This document shows positions 35,393-38,923 of a stretch of 38,923 nt of DNA, one piece after another. Position 1 is the first letter of the stretch; each line of letters opens with the position of its first letter. The position numbers were made by a program, and so were the translations under genes. The notes under the pieces were generated by a model, which had not been told where the DNA came from, made no database searches, and saw nothing but the letters and a program-made list of their open reading frames with translations. Source of the stretch: CAYMEV01 sp964389675 [NCBI: uncultured Candidatus Sumerlaeota bacterium] (lineage in GTDB: Bacteria; CAYMEV01); NCBI GenBank assembly GCA_964389675.1, contig CAYMEV010000029.1, positions 1 to 38,923 of the forward strand, given 5' to 3'.

Positions 35393-36481
35393 TCAGAGAA
35401 AAAGCATAGCATCGCCATAAGAGAAGAATCTGTATTTCCTGTCAATAGCTTCCTTATAACATTCCTTGACGCTTTCAAGTCCCGCAAAAGCAGATACGAG
35501 CATAAGAAGCGTGGATTTCGGCAGGTGAAAATTTGTTATGAGGTGGTCTGCAATGCTGAACGTGAATGGAGGCCTTATAAAAAGGTCTATTCCTCCGCTG
35601 AATGCCTGAATATCTTTTACCTTATCATATATGCCTTCCAGGCTTTTTAGTGTTGTAGTGCCCACCGCAACAACCGGTATATTATCTTTTTTTGCTCTTT
35701 TTATCCTGTCCGCATTCTCATCATCAAGGGTAACTGTTTCACTGTCCATCTTATGATGGGAAATGTTGTCCGATCTTACCGGACTGAATGTTGCCAGGCT
35801 TATATCCAGGGTCACGAATGCAGTCTCAATTTTATCCGATTCGGCTATTCTTCTCATCATCTCTTCAGAGAAATGCAAACCAGCTGTTGGTGCAGCAACT
35901 GAACCCGAATGCCTTGCATAGACAGTCTGATACCTTTCTTTATCCTTTTTTATATCAGATTCCTTGTTTTGCTTTCTTCGCTTGATGTAGGGCGGGAGAG
36001 GCGGCCTGCCGTATCTTTCCAGAATGTTCCAGAACAGCTTTGCATCATCAAAGGATAACAGCAGTCTGTCGCCAAGGTTCCTGACTTTGAGAATAATAGA
36101 GGGTTCCCGGCCAATTATAATCTCATCGGTATCCAGGAATGTTTTCATTTTTTTGGCAAGGGCATAGTACTGGTTTTCAGTGATCTTCTTATAGAAAAGC
36201 AGGTCAAAAACCCTTCCGGTTCTCACCTTGACACCCTCAATACTAGCGGGAATAACCTTGGTATCATTGAATACCATAAGAAGCCTTTCAGGAAGATACT
36301 TGAAGATATTGCGGAAAACGTCATGGTGTATCTTTCCCGGTTTCCTGTCATAGACCATAAGCCTGGATTCATCCCTTTTATCAGATGGATGCTGGGCTAT
36401 CAGATCAGCAGGGAGATGAAAGTCAAAAGTACTAAGAAGGTTATATAATTCATTCTTCGAAGAGTGATTTTTGTCTTGCAT
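35393..36481 (-). CDS. queA: S-adenosylmethionine:tRNA ribosyltransferase-isomerase
   Basis: About 362 residues from the ATG at 36481 (AAGGAAG upstream); an ATG at 36517 would add twelve residues. It converts 7-aminomethyl-7-deazaguanine in tRNA to epoxyqueuosine. Signatures: STFDFHLPADLIAQHPSDKRDESRLMVYDR at the N-terminus, VFNDTKVIPA, YARHSGSVAAPTAGLHFSEE, and a C-terminal PPFTFSIADHLITNFHLPKSTLLMLVSAFAG. The length is near the family norm, with a small insert around the basic stretch YIKRRKQNKESDIKKDKERY. It overlaps ruvB by 32 bases and closes the yebC-ruvCAB-queA cluster. No preQ1 riboswitch is seen, as expected for an internal operon gene. Confidence 0.96.
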   Translation of the reverse strand: MQDKNHSSKNELYNLLSTFDFHLPADLIAQHPSDKRDESRLMVYDRKPGKIHHDVFRNIFKYLPERLLMVFNDTKVIPASIEGVKVRTGRVFDLLFYKKITENQYYALAKKMKTFLDTDEIIIGREPSIILKVRNLGDRLLLSFDDAKLFWNILERYGRPPLPPYIKRRKQNKESDIKKDKERYQTVYARHSGSVAAPTAGLHFSEEMMRRIAESDKIETAFVTLDISLATFSPVRSDNISHHKMDSETVTLDDENADRIKRAKKDNIPVVAVGTTTLKSLEGIYDKVKDIQAFSGGIDLFIRPPFTFSIADHLITNFHLPKSTLLMLVSAFAGLESVKECYKEAIDRKYRFFSYGDAMLFL

Positions 36482-37478
36482 TAAACTTGTCTTCCTTTTT
36501 AAGGTGCTTATAAGCATATTTTGTCACTATTCTGCCCCTTGATGTTCTGCTTATCAGGCCCATCTTAATCAGGAATGGTTCAAACACCTCTTCAACAGTG
36601 CGTTTGTCCTCGCCTATTGAGATGGATATAGTGTCAATACCCACTGGACCCCCGTTAAAATTATCGATCATTACCTGAAGTATCAGCCTGTCCATCTTGT
36701 CAAGCCCAAGATTGTCAATCTGCATGGAATCCAGCGCCTGGTCAATGATTGACTTCTTTATGACCCCCTTGCTGTATACAGTTGCAAAATCCTTTATTCT
36801 GGATAAAAGGCGGTTTGCTATCCTTGGCGTACCCCTGCATCTGTATGCAAGGTACTCTGCAAGATCATCCTTCAGCACAATCTTAAGAAGTTCAGATGTC
36901 CTCAGCAGTATCTTCCTTATTGAATCCGTATCATAAAAATCCAGCCTGTCCTCATATCCAAACCTTCCTCTCAGAGGTGATGTGAGGTTTCCAGCCTTTG
37001 TAGTTGCGCCTATCAGCGTAAATTTCTTAAGCGGAAGCCTGAGGGTGGATGCTCCAAGCCCGGAACCCATGACAATGTCTATTTCGAATTCTTCCATTGC
37101 AGGATAAAGCATTTCCTCTATGTTCGTTTTTAACCTGTGTATCTCATCAATAAAAAGGATGTCATTGTCTTCGAGGGATGACAATATGGCTGCGATATCT
37201 CCCTGTTTATCAAGTATAGGGCCTGATGTAATTTTAATGCTTACCTTCATTTCATTTGCAAGGATCCTTGAAAGAGTAGTTTTTCCCAGGCCTGGGGGGC
37301 CGTACAGGAGAATATGGGGCAGGGGGCGGTTTTGTATGACAGAAGATTTGACAAAAACCATAAGGTTTTCCACAAGCCTGCTCTGGCCGATAAATTCATC
37401 AAGTGTCTTCGGCCTTATATTATTCTCAAAAAGCTCTTCATTGCTGTCGATAATTTGTGGATCAAGATTCATATTCAT
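36450..37478 (-). CDS. ruvB: Holliday junction branch migration ATPase RuvB
   Basis: The 342-residue protein has the RuvB landmarks: RPKTLDEFIGQ near the start, Walker A GPPGLGKT (60-67), Walker B LFIDEIHRL (D111/E112), the sensor region GATTKAGNLTSPLRGRFGY with the arginine finger region, and the C-terminal winged helix (GGPVGIDTISISIGEDKRTVEEVFEPFLI, KMGLISRTSRGR). It forms hexamers that drive branch migration with RuvA. A second Met (residue 3) is an alternative start. It lies three bases after ruvA and overlaps queA. Confidence 0.97.
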   Translation of the reverse strand: MNMNLDPQIIDSNEELFENNIRPKTLDEFIGQSRLVENLMVFVKSSVIQNRPLPHILLYGPPGLGKTTLSRILANEMKVSIKITSGPILDKQGDIAAILSSLEDNDILFIDEIHRLKTNIEEMLYPAMEEFEIDIVMGSGLGASTLRLPLKKFTLIGATTKAGNLTSPLRGRFGYEDRLDFYDTDSIRKILLRTSELLKIVLKDDLAEYLAYRCRGTPRIANRLLSRIKDFATVYSKGVIKKSIIDQALDSMQIDNLGLDKMDRLILQVMIDNFNGGPVGIDTISISIGEDKRTVEEVFEPFLIKMGLISRTSRGRIVTKYAYKHLKKEDKFNARQKSLFEE

Positions 37479-37481
37479 AGA

Positions 37482-38087
37482 TTATTTTCTCAGATTAGAA
37501 AGTATTGCAAGAGACCTCTTAAGCAAATAGGCTACATCCCTGCTTTGTGTCTCTTTTCTGAGGATCTGGAGCACCTCCTGTATAAGGTCATTCTTGAAAC
37601 CAAGGTTGGCCAGGCCTATCCTGACCTTGTCGAGGGGTGCATCATCCCTGGTGCTTATTGCAAAATCTCTCTTAATTTTGGGTATTTCCTCCTTCAGTTC
37701 GGATATTATCCTTTGTGCGGTCTTTTTACCGATCCCCGGTATCTGTTGTATCAATGATACATTGTCATTCTGGATTGATTCAAAAAGGCTCGAATGATCC
37801 AGGTTTGAAAGAATGTTCATCGCATATTTTATGCCTATCCCCGGAATCTTCGTAAGCTTTTTTATAAGATGTTTATCTGATATATCAGCAAATCCATAGA
37901 ATGATATGGATTCATCCTTGATAAGTGAAAGAATATAGAGGGTAATTGAATCGCCGATCTCAGGCATTTCAGAATTTGCTTTCCTGAGATAGTTTACCTC
38001 ATAACCAAGGCCGTTGTTTTCAATGAGAAGCACATTCTTTTGAATATCTATTATCTTGCCCTGAAGAAAGGAAATCACGGCCTGCAC
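37482..38087 (-). CDS. ruvA: Holliday junction DNA helicase subunit RuvA
   Basis: The 201-residue protein has the OB-fold N-terminus (MQAVISFLQGKIID ... NGLGYEVNY), two helix-hairpin-helix motifs (LTKIPGIGIKYAMNIL and IQQIPGIGKKTAQRIISEL), and a C-terminal three-helix domain (DKVRIGLANLGFKNDLIQEV) that contacts RuvB. The acidic pin is intact (IKDES region). It overlaps the end of ruvC by 13 bases. Confidence 0.96.
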   Translation of the reverse strand: MQAVISFLQGKIIDIQKNVLLIENNGLGYEVNYLRKANSEMPEIGDSITLYILSLIKDESISFYGFADISDKHLIKKLTKIPGIGIKYAMNILSNLDHSSLFESIQNDNVSLIQQIPGIGKKTAQRIISELKEEIPKIKRDFAISTRDDAPLDKVRIGLANLGFKNDLIQEVLQILRKETQSRDVAYLLKRSLAILSNLRK

Positions 38088-38584
38088 CCCTTTTTTCTCA
38101 ACTCCATGCAGTGGTCAAGCCCACAGCAAAAGGCTATTGATAATGCATCAGATGCATCGCTCTTCATTTCAGGATTATTAATTTTCAGCAGCTTTGATAT
38201 AATGAATGCCATTTGCCCCTTTCCTGCAAAAGCATGTCCGCTAAGGTAACTCTTTACCTTGGTAGGATTATATTCCCTGATTGGGATACCGTGAATCCCT
38301 GCTGCCACAAGCGCAGCAGCCCTGCTGTATGCAAGAATAGTTGATGTGCGTATATTCTTTCCTGTAAATACCTTCTCAATTGCCATGATCTCCGGCTTAT
38401 ATCTTTCAATTATATTTGATACTCCATTAAATATATATGCCAGGCGCATTTCCATGCCATTATTCCTTGAGGGATTTATTGTATCTGCATCAAGGTAGGA
38501 AAAATCCGAATTGCTTTTGAATTCGATAATACCGTAGCCTGTGCTGTTAATCCCAGGATCGATACCTAATACAATAAAACCCAT
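38075..38584 (-). CDS. ruvC: crossover junction endodeoxyribonuclease RuvC
   Basis: The 169-residue protein has all four catalytic acids of the RuvC RNase H fold: D9 (LGIDPGINSTGYG), E70 (AIEKVFTGKN), and D143/D146 (SDASDALSIA). It cuts Holliday junctions as a dimer. It starts nine bases after the yebC stop and overlaps ruvA. No LexA operator is visible within the window; the cluster promoter is probably upstream of yebC, outside it. Confidence 0.97.
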   Translation of the reverse strand: MGFIVLGIDPGINSTGYGIIEFKSNSDFSYLDADTINPSRNNGMEMRLAYIFNGVSNIIERYKPEIMAIEKVFTGKNIRTSTILAYSRAAALVAAGIHGIPIREYNPTKVKSYLSGHAFAGKGQMAFIISKLLKINNPEMKSDASDALSIAFCCGLDHCMELRKKGCRP

Positions 38585-38593
38585 ATAAAAACT

Positions 38594-38923
38594 TTACTGA
38601 TTCTCCTCGAATTCCTTTTCATCTATATCAAAATTGCTGTAGATATTCTGCACATCATCATGATCTTCAATCTTGTCTATAAGGTTCAGCAGCTGCTGGG
38701 CCTTCTTACCCTCCAGAGGGATATGGGATGTCGGTATCATTGATAGTTCCGATGATTCTATATTTAATCCCCTGGATTTGAGAAGATCAAGAATATCCTG
38801 ATATTTATCAGGTTCTGTGATTATCTCAAACATATTATCCTCTGTTTTCAGGTCCTCGCAACCCATATCCAGGATTATTTCCAGCAGGGAATCTTCATCT
38901 ATCTCGGTGCATGCCATGGTTAT
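38594..38923 (-). CDS. YebC/PmpR-family protein, C-terminal part
   Basis: At least 109 residues are visible; the reading frame continues past the right edge, so the apparent Met at 38917 is internal. The end of the YebC fold is recognisable: LEIILDMGCEDLKTEDNMFE, then LIDKIEDHDDVQNIYSNFDI. YebC proteins act as transcription regulators or, as shown more recently for some members, as ribosome-associated factors that help with difficult proline-rich stretches. It is the first gene seen of the ruvCAB-queA cluster, a common arrangement. Confidence 0.92.
   Translation of the reverse strand: MTMACTEIDEDSLLEIILDMGCEDLKTEDNMFEIITEPDKYQDILDLLKSRGLNIESSELSMIPTSHIPLEGKKAQQLLNLIDKIEDHDDVQNIYSNFDIDEKEFEENQ

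Overview
The window is AT-rich DNA from a diderm (Gram-negative-type) bacterium: many Sec signal peptides, disulfide-rich exported proteins, a gingipain-like protease, and the housekeeping order yebC-ruvC-ruvA-ruvB-queA next to an AsnA-type asparagine synthetase. AsnA, an ABC1 kinase, AI-2E transporters and large cyclase-ATPase-TPR proteins together would suit Spirochaetota or a neighbouring anaerobic lineage. This placement is an inference from gene content; there is no rRNA or other strong taxonomic marker here.

Layout. 1-1871 (-): secreted metzincin protease, running off the left edge, whose 5' end carries a 10-bp tandem repeat that puts the start codon out of frame. 2040-2330 (-): decayed transposase C-terminus. 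2457-6602 (-): giant double-cyclase/ATPase/TPR signalling protein with the architecture of mammalian soluble adenylyl cyclase. 6836-9159 (+): two translationally coupled amidohydrolase paralogs. 9169-13706: EamA transporter, GIDE-type membrane protein, DNA polymerase IV and an exported alkaline-phosphatase-superfamily enzyme. 13813-27649: an accessory region built from an ancient tandem duplication, described below. 27746-30016 (-): C25 (gingipain-like) protease with three DUF5648-like C-terminal repeats. 30376-35392 (+): ABC1 kinase, TerB-like/AI-2E fusion, ferritin-like protein and AsnA. 35393-38923 (-): queA, ruvB, ruvA, ruvC and partial yebC, closely packed.

The accessory region. Two minus-strand cassettes share one plan: a small Cys-rich exported protein, a ~350-aa exported protein of unknown family, and a ~625-aa exported protein with carboxypeptidase-regulatory-like beta-sandwich modules. 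Cassette 1 is 14686-18098. Cassette 2 is 21497-25554; its first gene is broken and it has an extra Cys-rich gene. Each has a nearly identical promoter with a TTGACA -35 box, a TATAGT -10 box and a G10 tract inside a 19-bp spacer. This is the design of phase-variable promoters controlled by slipped-strand spacer-length changes. The long gene of cassette 2 also has a G9 tract inside its reading frame. With the 10-bp repeat in the metzincin, the window holds four candidate simple-repeat switches, all acting on exported proteins. I regard this as its most interesting system.

The duplication can be reconstructed. Unit 1 (14224-18549) and unit 2 (18550-27350) both run from the 3' end of an unknown gene, through a cupin/flavodoxin-like/GyrI-like set, then a cassette and its promoter, to the ferric-reductase-like gene. 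In unit 1 the set has collapsed to short remnants and the reductase to a ~160-bp fragment. The two units start with an identical 327-bp repeat.
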